Assembly: GCA_035760645.1 (NCBI GenBank)
Contig: DASTSO010000119.1
Coordinates: 47,033 to 111,032, forward strand
Length of the DNA: 64,000 nt
Source: DASSTY01 sp035760645
Lineage (GTDB): Bacteria; Gemmatimonadota; Gemmatimonadetes; Gemmatimonadales; GWC2-71-9
Direction of reading: 5' to 3'
A program made the translations under genes and the position numbers. Below the pieces are notes generated by a model that was not told where the DNA came from, searched no databases, and saw nothing but the letters and a program-made list of their open reading frames with translations. This document shows, piece after piece, positions 1 through 8,764 of the stretch (position 1 is the stretch's first letter; each line of letters starts with the position of its first letter).

Positions 1-764
1 TCGACATCCGCCCGCTCCAGGTGCTCATCGAGGTGATGATCGTCGAGGCGCGGCGCGACCGGCAGTTCTCGCTGAGCACCGACCTCTTCGCACCGCTCCA
101 GGAGCCGGCCACGCCGCAGCCGCGCTCCGGCGTGGTCACGAGCACCAGCCTCGGTGACGTCGCCGTCCAGGTGATGAACGTCTCGAAGTACGCCATCGAC
201 GCCACGCTCCACCTGGCGGAATCGAAGGGGGACGTGCAGATCATCTCGCGGCCGGTGCTCCTCGCGATGAACAACCACGAGGCGACGATTCTCGTGGGCT
301 CGCAGCGGCCGTTCATCCAAGTGAGTCGCGCGCTCCCGACCGACAACGCCGCGCGCGACCAGGTCGTGCAGTACCGGGACGTGGGCACCCGGCTCACCGT
401 GCGGCCCACGATCAACCAGGACGGCTACGTCTCGCTCCTCATCCAGCAGGAGATCAACAACGCGACAAGCGAGGTGCAGTTCGACGCGCCCGTGATCTCC
501 ACCCGCGAGACCTCGACCCAGGTGCTCGTGAAGGACAAGCAGACGATCGTGCTCGGCGGTCTCCGCGACCAGCAGAAGGACCGGGTGCGGGCCGGCGTGC
601 CGATCCTCTCGGGGATCCCGCTGATCGGCGGCCTGTTCGGGACGACCAACCGGCGTTCGAGTCAGACGGAGCTCTACCTCTTCCTGACGCCCCGGATCAT
701 CCGCGACGACGCCGAGGCGGACAGCCTGACGACTGAACGCCTGCCGAAGGGGGTAGAACCGTGA
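1..764 (+). CDS. Secretin (GspD/PilQ-type outer-membrane pore), C-terminal part
   Basis: The gene enters from the left edge in frame; the reading frame is open from base 3 (D-I-R-P-L-Q, then VLIEVMIVEA), so the true start is outside. VLIEVMIVEA is the usual opening of the secretin barrel domain. The end carries the secretin signature around VPILSGIPLIGGLFG, followed by TELYLFLTPRII. Secretins form the outer-membrane ring of type II secretion, type IV pili and related machines; which machine cannot be told because the N-domains are missing. The stop overlaps the next start (GTGA at 761-764), so it is translationally coupled to a sigma-54 activator. Confidence 0.9.
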   Translation, partial: DIRPLQVLIEVMIVEARRDRQFSLSTDLFAPLQEPATPQPRSGVVTSTSLGDVAVQVMNVSKYAIDATLHLAESKGDVQIISRPVLLAMNNHEATILVGSQRPFIQVSRALPTDNAARDQVVQYRDVGTRLTVRPTINQDGYVSLLIQQEINNATSEVQFDAPVISTRETSTQVLVKDKQTIVLGGLRDQQKDRVRAGVPILSGIPLIGGLFGTTNRRSSQTELYLFLTPRIIRDDAEADSLTTERLPKGVEP

Positions 765-1744
765 CCGCCCGTCCGAGCAACCCGGGCACGGTGCTCCAGT
801 TGCCCAGCGCACTCGTGGCTGAGCACGAGATCATCGGCACCTCCCGGGCGACTCGCGCCGTGGTGGAGCTCATGGAGCGGTGCGCCCGGACGCTGCTCCC
901 CGTGCTCATCGTCGGTGCGACCGGCACGGGCAAGGAGCTGGTGGCACGCGGAATTCATCGACTGAGTGGACGACGCGGGGAGTTCGTGGAGGTGGACTGC
1001 GGCGCGTTGCCGAGCACCATGACCGAGGGCCTGCTCTTCGGACACCGCCGTGGCGCCTTTACCGACGCCAGGGAGCACCGGGCGGGCTTCGTCGAAGGGG
1101 CGCACCGCGGCACGCTCTTTCTCGACGAGATCACGAATCTCTCGCTCGGCGGCCAGGGCGCGCTGCTCCGCGTGCTGGAGACCGGGGAAGTCCGACGGCT
1201 TGGCGAGTCCGACAAGCGCCCGGTCGACCTGCGGGTCGTGGCGGCCGCGCAGGACGGTCTGCAGTCCCAACTGACCTCGGGAGCCTTTCGCCGGGACCTG
1301 TTCCACCGGCTCGCCGGCCTGATCATTCACCTGGAGCCCCTTGCGAGACGACCGGACGATGTCCTGCCACTCGCCGACCATTTCGCGCGGCGGTCGGGAA
1401 CTGCCTTGGGCATCGGGGCCGCAGGGGTCCTTCGCAGCCACGCCTGGCCGGGGAATGTCCGAGAGCTGCGCCGGGTCATCGAGCGGGCCAGCATGCTCGC
1501 AGAGGGGAGCGTCCTGGATGGTGTACTCCTCGCGGAGGCGATCCGGCTGGGCAGGCTGAGCGATGCGTCCGGAGAGTCGGTGAAGCGGCAGATGCCCGCC
1601 GAAGATCAGAGATGGGCGGACTTGGTGGCGGTCTGCGAGCGCCACGGCTGGCGGGACGCCGAGCTCATCGCGACGGAGCTTGGGGTCCATCGGACCACTC
1701 TGTTCCGCCTTTTGAGGAAGGCGGGGCTGTCCCTGCGGCGATAG
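761..1744 (+). CDS. Sigma-54-dependent transcriptional activator without sensor domain
   Basis: Protein of 327 residues, GTG start overlapping the secretin stop. It is an AAA+ enhancer-binding protein: Walker A GATGTGKE (52-59), surface loop GAFTDA (98-103, a variant of GAFTGA), Walker B GTLFLDEI near 120, arginine-finger region FRRDLFHRL near 180, and a C-terminal Fis-type helix-turn-helix (about 290-325, LIATELGVHRTTLFRLLRKAG). There is no N-terminal receiver, GAF or PAS domain, so its activity must be set by a partner protein, as in PspF-like activators. Coupling with the secretin suggests control of the same secretion or pilus cluster, which is inference. Confidence 0.9.
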   Translation: MTARPSNPGTVLQLPSALVAEHEIIGTSRATRAVVELMERCARTLLPVLIVGATGTGKELVARGIHRLSGRRGEFVEVDCGALPSTMTEGLLFGHRRGAFTDAREHRAGFVEGAHRGTLFLDEITNLSLGGQGALLRVLETGEVRRLGESDKRPVDLRVVAAAQDGLQSQLTSGAFRRDLFHRLAGLIIHLEPLARRPDDVLPLADHFARRSGTALGIGAAGVLRSHAWPGNVRELRRVIERASMLAEGSVLDGVLLAEAIRLGRLSDASGESVKRQMPAEDQRWADLVAVCERHGWRDAELIATELGVHRTTLFRLLRKAGLSLRR

Positions 1745-2520
1745 TAGGGCGGTTGTAGATGGTCCTCTCCCCGATCCGGACCATAGCCCTAGCCTGGTTG
1801 CTCCCCCGCCGCGGGAAAGTCAAGAGCAAGACCCCGAGTTGCGCGGGTGAAGGGGCCTGTCCTGACGACGGGACGGTGGGCTGGCACGCAGTGCGTGGTG
1901 AAAGCGTGCCGACGAACGGCGCCGTGACCATGCTGTGCCTCCTAAGCGGAATGGCGAGTCGGAACCCGAAGGCTGTACCGCGCCCGTCCGTTTCGGCGGA
2001 TGTGGACTCAGCGGTCGGGGAATCTCGGGAGAGTCATCGCGCGGGAGGGCGATGAGCGAACTTAGGGATTTCCCTAGTACCGCGGCAATCGCTCGTTCTC
2101 ATATCTTGCAACTGCGGAGTTACTCAACATTACACTGATACCGCAGTTCTAGACCCCTCCATCACATTTCGCGGCTTCTCCGCCCCTTTCTGGCGGCGCT
2201 GACCCGGTGCGCAGCGGCTGGTGCGGAAAGCGCCTACGACGAGCTCGCTGCAGCCGATACGGCCAACACGTCGTCCGACGGGTGGTCGCGACATAGCACC
2301 AACACGATTCGGGGCTTCATCGGACCCCATGAGGGATACTCGAGGTTCGCCGCCGCGCGCTTCTCATCCTGAGGCGGTTGGGGCTCGTACCACAGACACG
2401 TTCTGGATGCACCGATACGAGAGTCAGACGCGGCTGGTGAACGGCGGAAACGGAGCCTCATTGAGATGCCTGTGTGCCTCGGGGGCTCCCCTCTCCATCT
2501 CTCCTCACGGGAGGTCACGC
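1745..2520. other. Intergenic region, 776 bp, no convincing gene
   Basis: Open frames here lack start signals and family features. Composition becomes clearly more AT-rich around 2060-2150. The only structure seen is the dyad at 2110-2148, listed separately. The Shine-Dalgarno of the next gene (GGGAGGT) is at 2509-2515. Confidence 0.5.
2110..2148. promoter_or_regulatory. Perfect 8-bp dyad, possible operator
   Basis: AACTGCGG (2110-2117) is repeated inverted as CCGCAGTT (2141-2148), 23 bp apart, inside the most AT-rich stretch of the window. It lies about 370 bp before the lipoprotein gene at 2521. It could be an operator; there is no T run to support a terminator. Confidence 0.3.
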
Positions 2521-4365
2521 ATGCGTGGATGGCAGTCCTTCGGTTTCGTTGCACTCATGGCTGCGGGTGTTGCTTGTTCTGATAACTCGACTGCGCCTTC
2601 GGTCCAGAGTAACCAGCGGGCCATGAGCCCGAAGGTGAGGGAGGTTGGACCCTCTACCCAGGGCGGTGATCTGGAAACACGGCCACGGTTCACCGTGGAT
2701 GTGGAAGTCAGCGGGCACTTTGTGCCCGGCGGTCAGCTGCAGGTGCGACCCCGGATGACCGGATTGGTTGCCACGGCTGATGTTGAATTGCGGGTGACGC
2801 TACCGGAGCTCGAGGTTGCCGCGCGGCCCGACGGCTTCCACGGGGTCATCCCCACTGGGACGCCGCTGCCTGTGAGGGGGCATCGCCGCGCGCCTTTGTC
2901 GGCGGGGGCGAGCGTGGATGCGCCGTTCGCGCTTCGTGTGCCACAGCCCGGGTACTACCGGATTGTGGTGCAGGCGGTCAAACGGTCCGCCGAGCCCGAG
3001 CGCGAAGGCGGTATTTGGTATGAGAGTGGTGCGTCGATAGAGAAGTGGGTGCTTGTTGACACTGCGGGTGGGCGTCTCACGGACCGGTTCGATGCCTCGC
3101 TGCTACCTTCCGGGGCCGCACCCATGGCCGGGCCGTTTCGATCCAAGCGCTCCGGCGCCCTCCTGACCGCCGGGGGCGGTACCGAGGTCGTTCCGCTCCA
3201 GAAGTGCCAAGAGGACTGCATCCCAACCACAACCGTCTGCGTGAACTGGCACGCCGTCTACTACAACGAGGATGTGGGAGGGTACCAGCCGCTGAGCTTT
3301 GCTGCGGTAGAGGGCAGCCGCTACCATAGCGACGGCAGCTTCTTCGGCGCGATCTCGGGCCAGACGGACGCGAACGGCGTAGTGGTACTGTGCGCGACGG
3401 GCTATGACTACTACAGGGCGAACATCGTACTCAAGAATGCCGATGTGATCCAGGGGTCGATCGCGGCCAGCCTCGAGGGCAATGCGTATTGGGGTCCTGA
3501 CGAGACGGTGACAGCGGTGGATCATTACACGCCGCGTGCCTTCGTCGTACTGACCAACACCGCGCAAAAGTCACGCTCGATGCTGGGCTACGGCCGGCCG
3601 CAGACGCGCTTCATCCTGAGCAGTGCCGACTCGAATTCCTACTACAGCCCGTCGGATGACCGAATCGTGCTCAGGACGTCACACGTCTACTATCCCGGCG
3701 TATTCACGATGGCACACGAGTACGGCCATGCACTCCAGGAAAAGGGCCTTGGCGGGAACCCCTACCCGGACTACGGCGGAGCCTGTGGGAAGCCTCACTT
3801 TATGGATGGCGCATACACGCTTGGATGTGCGCTCTCCGAGGGATTTGCGAATTTCCATGCTGCATACGTCCAGGGTGACATCCTGACCTACGGGTTCGGT
3901 AGCGACTACGACATGGAGGACAACCGAGATTACCCAGGCTACTATTACAATGGGTACACGACGCTTGGAGTCGCCACGGACGGATCGCTAATCGAAGGGG
4001 CCGTGGCGGCGTTCCTTTACGATCTCGTCGACGGACCAAGTTCCCCGAACAGCGCGACCAACGGTCCCCGAGGGGTGGACGATGATGGCGTGACGCTGCC
4101 CGGGAGCTACATCGCGACCATCCTGTCCACATGCCAAACCCGGAGCTCGGGGTGGCTCGGATACCACCGAGCAAACGGGATTGACGACATCATTTATTGC
4201 ATGGAGAATCAGATCGATCCGGCCGTCACCGGTTCATCCGTGTACTTCCCGACGCGAGGCTCCGATCCGAACGCATTCACCGAGGGTGCCGCCGAGCCGG
4301 CCGGCTGGAGTGCAGCGGCGGTACGACGGCTTTGGACGCACAACCTCTACGGGGCATCGTGGTGA
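2521..4365 (+). CDS. Secreted lipoprotein with zincin motif (putative metallopeptidase)
   Basis: Protein of 614 residues. ATG 2521 is chosen because GGGAGGT lies 5 bases upstream and the product then begins with a lipoprotein signal peptide ending in the lipobox GVAC (Cys about residue 20). An HEYGH motif (His399-His403, context MAHEYGHALQ) is the HExxH zinc-binding and catalytic signature of zincins. The region 100-300 is beta-rich in appearance; Cys pairs occur near 240 and 410-430. No third zinc ligand was pinned down, so peptidase activity is inferred. Codon use is less GC-extreme than in genes after 13 kb. Probably anchored to the outer membrane or exposed outside. Confidence 0.8.
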   Translation: MRGWQSFGFVALMAAGVACSDNSTAPSVQSNQRAMSPKVREVGPSTQGGDLETRPRFTVDVEVSGHFVPGGQLQVRPRMTGLVATADVELRVTLPELEVAARPDGFHGVIPTGTPLPVRGHRRAPLSAGASVDAPFALRVPQPGYYRIVVQAVKRSAEPEREGGIWYESGASIEKWVLVDTAGGRLTDRFDASLLPSGAAPMAGPFRSKRSGALLTAGGGTEVVPLQKCQEDCIPTTTVCVNWHAVYYNEDVGGYQPLSFAAVEGSRYHSDGSFFGAISGQTDANGVVVLCATGYDYYRANIVLKNADVIQGSIAASLEGNAYWGPDETVTAVDHYTPRAFVVLTNTAQKSRSMLGYGRPQTRFILSSADSNSYYSPSDDRIVLRTSHVYYPGVFTMAHEYGHALQEKGLGGNPYPDYGGACGKPHFMDGAYTLGCALSEGFANFHAAYVQGDILTYGFGSDYDMEDNRDYPGYYYNGYTTLGVATDGSLIEGAVAAFLYDLVDGPSSPNSATNGPRGVDDDGVTLPGSYIATILSTCQTRSSGWLGYHRANGIDDIIYCMENQIDPAVTGSSVYFPTRGSDPNAFTEGAAEPAGWSAAAVRRLWTHNLYGASW

Positions 4366-4489
4366 TTGTGGCCTCGGCCCTCCAAGTGTTCGGGGCTAAG
4401 AGGGCCCTGCGGGTCCCAGTCCTCGGGGTGACAAGGGTCCACCAGTCGCATTTCTGAATCCATCGTGGAAGGGTCTCCGGGAGAGTGCC

Positions 4490-4909
4490 ATGTCTCGACT
4501 CGGGTTACATGCAGTTCTGCTGGTTGGCATCGGATTCGGACTGGGTTGCTCGAGCAGCCCTACCAATCAGAGCACAAGCGCAGTGAACGCGTATGTCTTC
4601 GGCACGGTGTTGACCAGTAGCGGAATGCCGGTCGTTGGCGCTACAGTGGCAATCCATGCCGAGATCGATTCTCCGAATGGCCTCCGCCCCTACGCCGCTA
4701 AGACGGCGAGCACGGACGACAAGGGCCGCTATCACATGATTCTCAGTGCTCCGCAGGCTCCCCCTGCCGACGCGCAGCTGACCATTGAGGTGAGCCCTCC
4801 GTCGGGGGCGGCTCTGCAGCCGGTAACAGTTCGGGACCAAGTCGCCCGTTTTCGCGATGCGTTTCCGCCCGCGGATAGTCTCGAAGTGAATGTGACGCTG
4901 ACACCTTGA
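4490..4909 (+). CDS. Small lipoprotein with carboxypeptidase regulatory-like domain
   Basis: Protein of 139 residues; start preceded by a GGGAGAG Shine-Dalgarno. Signal peptide ends in lipobox GLGC followed by SSSPTNQS, a typical lipoprotein linker. Residues 35-80 (AYVFGTVLTSSGMPVVGATVAI, then STDDKGRYHM) match the Ig-like carboxypeptidase regulatory-like fold seen in many secreted and TonB-linked proteins. It lies 124 bp after the zincin lipoprotein and may be co-expressed with it. No enzymatic domain; probably structural or binding. Confidence 0.75.
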   Translation: MSRLGLHAVLLVGIGFGLGCSSSPTNQSTSAVNAYVFGTVLTSSGMPVVGATVAIHAEIDSPNGLRPYAAKTASTDDKGRYHMILSAPQAPPADAQLTIEVSPPSGAALQPVTVRDQVARFRDAFPPADSLEVNVTLTP

Positions 4910-5019
4910 CGGTCCGACGCCTTCGGTCTCCTGACAACCAGCGGCTGCTCTGATGGGCATCATGTGGGGGCATCAACTTGCGGCTATCGTAGGGCCGGAC
5001 CGGTACGTATGACTCCTGC

Positions 5020-5175
5020 ATGGCTACCGCATCGGCTCCGCCGGCGCAGCTGGAAGTGCGGCGGCTCCAGGCCATGCGGGACAGCGTGGATCATGTGATC
5101 CACGGCCGTGACGGTGAGATCCGCGAGAACAAGAGTTACGGCCACAACGCGCTGCTGTCGTGCGATCAGCGCTGA
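5020..5175 (+). CDS. Very small open frame, possible gene remnant
   Basis: Fifty-one codons from ATG to TGA with a hydrophilic product (opens MATASAPPAQLEVRRLQAMR) containing His and charged residues. It ends shortly before a terminator-like hairpin at 5202-5230, which is the main reason to list it. No Shine-Dalgarno is obvious and no family is recognised; it may be the tail of a decayed gene in this low-density accessory stretch. Confidence 0.25.
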   Translation: MATASAPPAQLEVRRLQAMRDSVDHVIHGRDGEIRENKSYGHNALLSCDQR

Positions 5176-5201
5176 GGGAGACGTCAGGTGAGAACTGAAT
5201 G

Positions 5202-5230
5202 GAACCGCCGACCCCATAGGGCGGCGGTTC
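5202..5230 (+). terminator. Terminator-like hairpin
   Basis: GAACCGCCG (5202-5210) pairs with CGGCGGTTC (5222-5230) across an 11-base loop; the + strand continues TGTCTT, a weak T-rich tail. Confidence 0.5.
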
Positions 5231-5390
5231 TGTCTTGCGACCGGATGGGGGCGCTCCCGGCTACATGTCCGGGCTCTTCGCAAGGACTCGGATTCTGCGC
5301 CCATGGCGTTCGGTCGGTGCATTCCAGCCGCCTCGATCGAGCTGACCGTCTGCTATTCCCGCACGGTGCAACCTGGCGGGCGATAACACC

Positions 5391-5423
5391 GCGGGGACCT
5401 CGGCATGGCCGACGGGTCCCCGC
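5391..5423 (-). terminator. Hairpin between converging transcripts
   Basis: GCGGGGACC (5391-5399) pairs with GGTCCCCGC (5415-5423), and the loop itself contains TCGGC/GCCGA, giving a nearly continuous long stem. It sits 39 bp past the stop of the minus-strand gene at 5462. Confidence 0.5.
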
Positions 5424-5461
5424 ATCGATCGGCTTGAACTATCTAGGAGACGAAGGCTGGC

Positions 5462-5788
5462 TCACGCCCGGTGAACCTCCCAGGCGAGATGGGTGATGCC
5501 CTTCGTCCGCAGCTTGTCCACCACGAGGACGAACTCATCCCAATCACTCTGGGTGAACACACGAGGGTCGGGCTTTCCCGTGCGGCCCATGCGGAGCCGA
5601 GGCAACAGCCAATCGATCGCGACGACGGTGTAGCCGGTGCCAAGGGTCACTTGGGCCACCTCACTGACGTCCACGAGCCAGAATTCGAGGGCGAAGGGGG
5701 CGAGGCTGTATACCGGGCGCAGCCCGGCCTCGACCGCAACGTCGGCGAGGAGCACCGCATTGAGGGCCAGCGGCGCGAGTTCGCTCAT
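5462..5788 (-). CDS. Hypothetical protein, second gene of a two-gene unit
   Basis: Protein of 108 residues starting MSELAPLALNAVLLADVAVE; its ATG overlaps the stop of the upstream gene (ATGA at 5785-5788), a clear sign of an operon. No signal peptide; one moderately hydrophobic stretch (PFALEFWLVDVSEVAQVTL). The C-terminal half has an acidic/aromatic patch (FTQSDWDEFVLVVDKL). No family is recognised. The coupling argues for a function with the 95-residue partner; the pair is of small-two-gene toxin/antitoxin size but no motif supports that. Confidence 0.6.
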   Translation of the reverse strand: MSELAPLALNAVLLADVAVEAGLRPVYSLAPFALEFWLVDVSEVAQVTLGTGYTVVAIDWLLPRLRMGRTGKPDPRVFTQSDWDEFVLVVDKLRTKGITHLAWEVHRA

Positions 5789-6069
5789 GGAACCACCTCC
5801 GACTGGCCGAGCCCAGCCGGCGCCCCAGGAGCGGCCGCGCCCTCGAGGCGCTTCAGGAGACCCTGAAGTCCCTGATCGGGATCGGGCCCATGGAGCGCCT
5901 CCTCCAAGCGATTCAGCGCTTCGAGCACCCGGGGGACTGGGTACGGAAAGGAAACGTCCGGGTCGAGCATGAGCTTGATGAGGCAGTAGTGGTGGACCAC
6001 GAACGCGAGGAACTGCGCGTCGCGGCGCGGCAGGACGATGGTGTCGCGAGACCGGGTAGAAGCGGGCAT
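5785..6069 (-). CDS. Hypothetical protein, first gene of a two-gene unit
   Basis: Protein of 95 residues beginning MPASTRSRDTIVLPRRDAQF. The ATG at 6069 is chosen over upstream starts because the segment before it is proline/arginine-rich out-of-frame-looking sequence. A helical segment (QFLAFVVHHYCLIKLMLDPD) is followed by a helix with ALNRLEEAL and a low-complexity Ala/Pro/Gly tail. No known family. Overlaps the downstream gene by four bases. Confidence 0.55.
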   Translation of the reverse strand: MPASTRSRDTIVLPRRDAQFLAFVVHHYCLIKLMLDPDVSFPYPVPRVLEALNRLEEALHGPDPDQGLQGLLKRLEGAAAPGAPAGLGQSEVVP

Positions 6070-6796
6070 GGAATATGTGTGGGAGGGAAGGGGACCGAGC
6101 GGGGAGGGAGGCGAGCATCGGTCGACCCGCAATACCGGTGGGGCGACCGGGGACATCATGTGAGAGCGCGGGCAGCGGGTGCAAGTGGGCGGGGCGGACT
6201 CAGAGGCGCAATCGCTTGGCTGGACCGACCCTGTTTGGCCAGATGAGTCTGCCCGCCTTCGAGGTGACCCCCAGGCGATCTAGCCGCCGCCGAGGTCGCA
6301 GCCCGCTGCGCGGCGGTGGTGCTTGCTCCCGCATGCGTCAACCGGAGTCCGCGCGAGTACCGTGCCCGGTGGGCGCAGGCGGCGCCGGCCGAATACACCT
6401 TCGGTCAGTTGGATGTCTCGCCCTCCGGGGCGCAATGGAGCTTGGGGGTGGGTACCGCCGGTGGACAGGAGGGGTAAGCGGGAGCATCCCGACGGCCGCG
6501 CTGGGTCCGGTCGTTCGCTGAGGCCTCTCCGTCTTTCTTACGAGAGCCGAGGCCGGTCGATGCCGCGAGCGGGTTTCACCTTGAGGGCTCCGCACCCCCG
6601 GATTTAGGCAATCGAGCCCGCAAAGGTGGCTGAGGCAGCCGTCACCATCCGGATATCGCCCCCGCTTTGAACCCCGGTCTGGCTCCTTGGCGAGCAGCAA
6701 ATCGCCAGTCCGGATTGCCGCGAGGCAAAGGGTGGTGTCAGCCCCGCCTCGTATATTCTCCATCACCCCCCCCACTCTCACCTCCCAGGAGCCCTC
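6070..6796. other. Intergenic region, 727 bp, with probable promoter
   Basis: No convincing gene. A TATATTCT box at 6752-6759, 37 bp before the ATG at 6797, is one of several TAnnTT boxes found upstream of genes in this window. The Shine-Dalgarno CAGGAG is at about 6785-6790. Confidence 0.4.
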
Positions 6797-7351
6797 ATGC
6801 TGCTCAAGGCCGCTGCCTTGAAGGCCGTGGCGCTGTCCGCCATAGCCGCGACTGCGCTGGCTGCTGTTCTTCCCGAGCGCACCGTTATTGTGACGCAGCC
6901 TGGAAGTCCGATTCAGATCACGAAATATCAGGCGCACTACAACGAGGGGAACCGGTTTGTCGCGCGTGGCATCGCGCACATGGTCTCCTACACGAACACC
7001 TCGCCGAAGAAGGTGGTGGCGTTCCGGGTCGGCATCGTGTCGTTCAACGTGTTCGACGAGTTCCTCGGTCGCATGGGTGGCTACGCCACCGAGGATCTCG
7101 TCCCGAACAAGGGCGCCCCGGGTACCTGGACCCAGAACGTCTATGCCGGTTCCTCATTCCACACGGGCATTATGTACGTGGACAAGGTCCGCTTCGAGGA
7201 CGGGACAATGTGGGTCTCCGACAAGGCCCCGGTGCTCGAGGCGATCCGCCAACTCCAGAAGGATTTTGACTCCAAGCTCCTGGAGGAGCGCTTGAACCGC
7301 GAGGTTCCGGGCGGAGAGGCCGCCGGTGGCGCCGCTGCGGCGGGAGACTGA
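6797..7351 (+). CDS. Secreted protein of unknown function
   Basis: Protein of 184 residues with a Sec signal peptide (two lysines, hydrophobic core, end near residue 23). The mature part (about 25-145) is soluble and probably beta-sandwich (QYxAHYNEGNRFVARGIAH, then SYTNTSPKKVVAFRVGIVSF, reading like a domain for conserved secreted proteins), followed by a short charged helix and an Ala/Gly tail. No catalytic motif. Single-gene unit: own promoter box and a 16-bp perfect terminator hairpin 24 bp after the stop. Confidence 0.75.
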   Translation: MLLKAAALKAVALSAIAATALAAVLPERTVIVTQPGSPIQITKYQAHYNEGNRFVARGIAHMVSYTNTSPKKVVAFRVGIVSFNVFDEFLGRMGGYATEDLVPNKGAPGTWTQNVYAGSSFHTGIMYVDKVRFEDGTMWVSDKAPVLEAIRQLQKDFDSKLLEERLNREVPGGEAAGGAAAAGD

Positions 7352-7375
7352 CCGAGACCGCTTGAGTCGCTGTGT

Positions 7376-7413
7376 GCCGACGTCGGGGCTCTCTCGGGAG
7401 CCCCGACGTCGGC
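7376..7413 (+). terminator. Strong terminator hairpin
   Basis: Perfect 16-bp stem: 7376-7391 pairs with 7398-7413 (GCCGACGTCGGGGCTC and complement), 6-base loop; the flanks TGT/ACA extend it with a mismatch. Followed by GTTCT. Confidence 0.75.
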
Positions 7414-7477
7414 GCACAGTTCTACTTGCAGTGCCACGGGCGCCGGTTGATGGCAGCCTGGACGGCGTCGCACTGGG

Positions 7478-8392
7478 TTAGGGGTCCACCCCGGGCCGGG
7501 CAAGCAGGCTGTCGACCGGATAGTCCCAGACATAACCGCCGCCATGCACCGCGATATGCGTGATTCCGACCGCCCTGGCCGCCGTCGGAGTGAACGCGCT
7601 CCGGTTCCAGCCCTGCACCGACGCGTCACCGAGTTCGGCCTGGACGAAACTGCCACGCGCGTGACGCTCGGCGGATTCGAGGTCGGCAGCGTACCGGGTC
7701 GTGATGTCGAGCCGACGGGCGAGCGTGTCGCGCACGTAGACCACGTTCGCGCTGCCCCATTGGCGGTAGACCTGCGCGACCTGACGGGCGAAGGCGATCC
7801 GGCGCTGAATCCCACGGCTCGCCTCGTCGCTCACGGGTTGCCACAGAGTCCCCGCCGCATCACGAATCGCAATGTCCCACCGATGGCCGCCCCCCGGCCA
7901 CTGGATCTGGAGCTCCGTGAAGCCCCGCCGCTGCAGCTCCGGAATGGTGGTGAGCCCCTTCGGCTCGAGGTTGCCCGCGATCATCGCTGGCCGCACGCTG
8001 TCCAGGGGCCCGGTCGAGCCGTCCACTCCCGGCCCCTCCGGGCCGATGTCGAGTACGAGGCGCGTTACCTCCGCTCCGACCGCCCCCAGACGCCACGGCA
8101 TCCCGAGTTCCGCTGCCGCTTGTGCTCGCTTCATGAGGTAGTCGGCACGGCGCCGCCCCATCACTGTCTGAGCGCGGTGTCGTGCCACGTCGGGCGGATA
8201 AATGAGGCTGTCGGCAGAGGGTAGCGCCGCAGGGCTTGAGGCGCCTGTCGGGGACCGCGCGGGCCGCTGCTGCGATTCGGAGCTAGGACCACAGGCCGTG
8301 ACGAGTGTGGCCGTCGTAACGAGGAGGGCCCCTGCGGCAATCGTCGGTAGCGGGGTAATCGACCGACACTTGGCCTCGAGCGGTATCTACAT
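7478..8392 (-). pseudogene. Lipoprotein gene with amber codon at position 2
   Basis: The frame is open from 8386 down to the stop at 7478 and encodes a textbook lipoprotein: hydrophobic stretch PTIAAGALLVTTATLVTAC with lipobox VTAC, then GPSSES. The only start with a Shine-Dalgarno (AGGAG at 8402-8406, 9-base spacing) is ATG 8392-8390, in frame, but the next codon is TAG (8389-8387). Between TAG and the lipobox there is no ATG, GTG or TTG. A GTG at 8188 would give a 236-residue protein without signal. The rest (YPPDVARHRAQ onward, about 240 residues) looks intact, with no recognised family. Either a recent nonsense mutation (CAG or AAG to TAG), a base error, or amber readthrough. Confidence 0.65.
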
Positions 8393-8764
8393 GTCGAGCG
8401 TCTCCTGGTTGGCAGCCGTCTGGTCGACGGCTGTCTATTGACGCATGGGGAGGCACGCCAGGCGGGGCACGTATAGGCAGGAAGGCGGCTGGCCCCGAGC
8501 GTCTTGGTGCTGGTCCGTTGCGGGGGCGCAGTGAGCGCGAGATGGTGGTGTGTGCCCAGCACGTGCCGGACCTCGCACGCGAGGTACTCCGCTCGACTAG
8601 CGTTGCTGGGCCACGTCCGAGCCCATAAAGCATTCCGTCACCGGCGCGGTGCTCGACGATGCAGGTGGTCCTACGAGCTCACTGGGAGGACGGGTTGCCT
8701 GCGTGCCTCATCAACTCCACTGCCCCCCGTCGGGGACACTCCGCGAACCGGGTGCATAACGGCG
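8393..8764. other. Intergenic region, 372 bp, with leader hairpin
   Basis: No gene supported. CAGCCGTC (8413-8420) pairs with GACGGCTG (8426-8433), a compact hairpin directly upstream of the Shine-Dalgarno (8402-8406) of the minus-strand lipoprotein gene. It could be a terminator for the SIR2 gene upstream or a leader structure. Confidence 0.4.

Noticed and set aside
1887..1903. Sigma-54 -24/-12 promoter starting TGGCACG
   Set aside because: GG is followed after 10 bases by GT instead of GC, so the invariant -12 element is missing.
2110..2148. Integron attC site
   Set aside because: The dyad lacks the GTTRRRY/RYYYAAC core sites and the imperfect long stem of attC; no integrase nearby.
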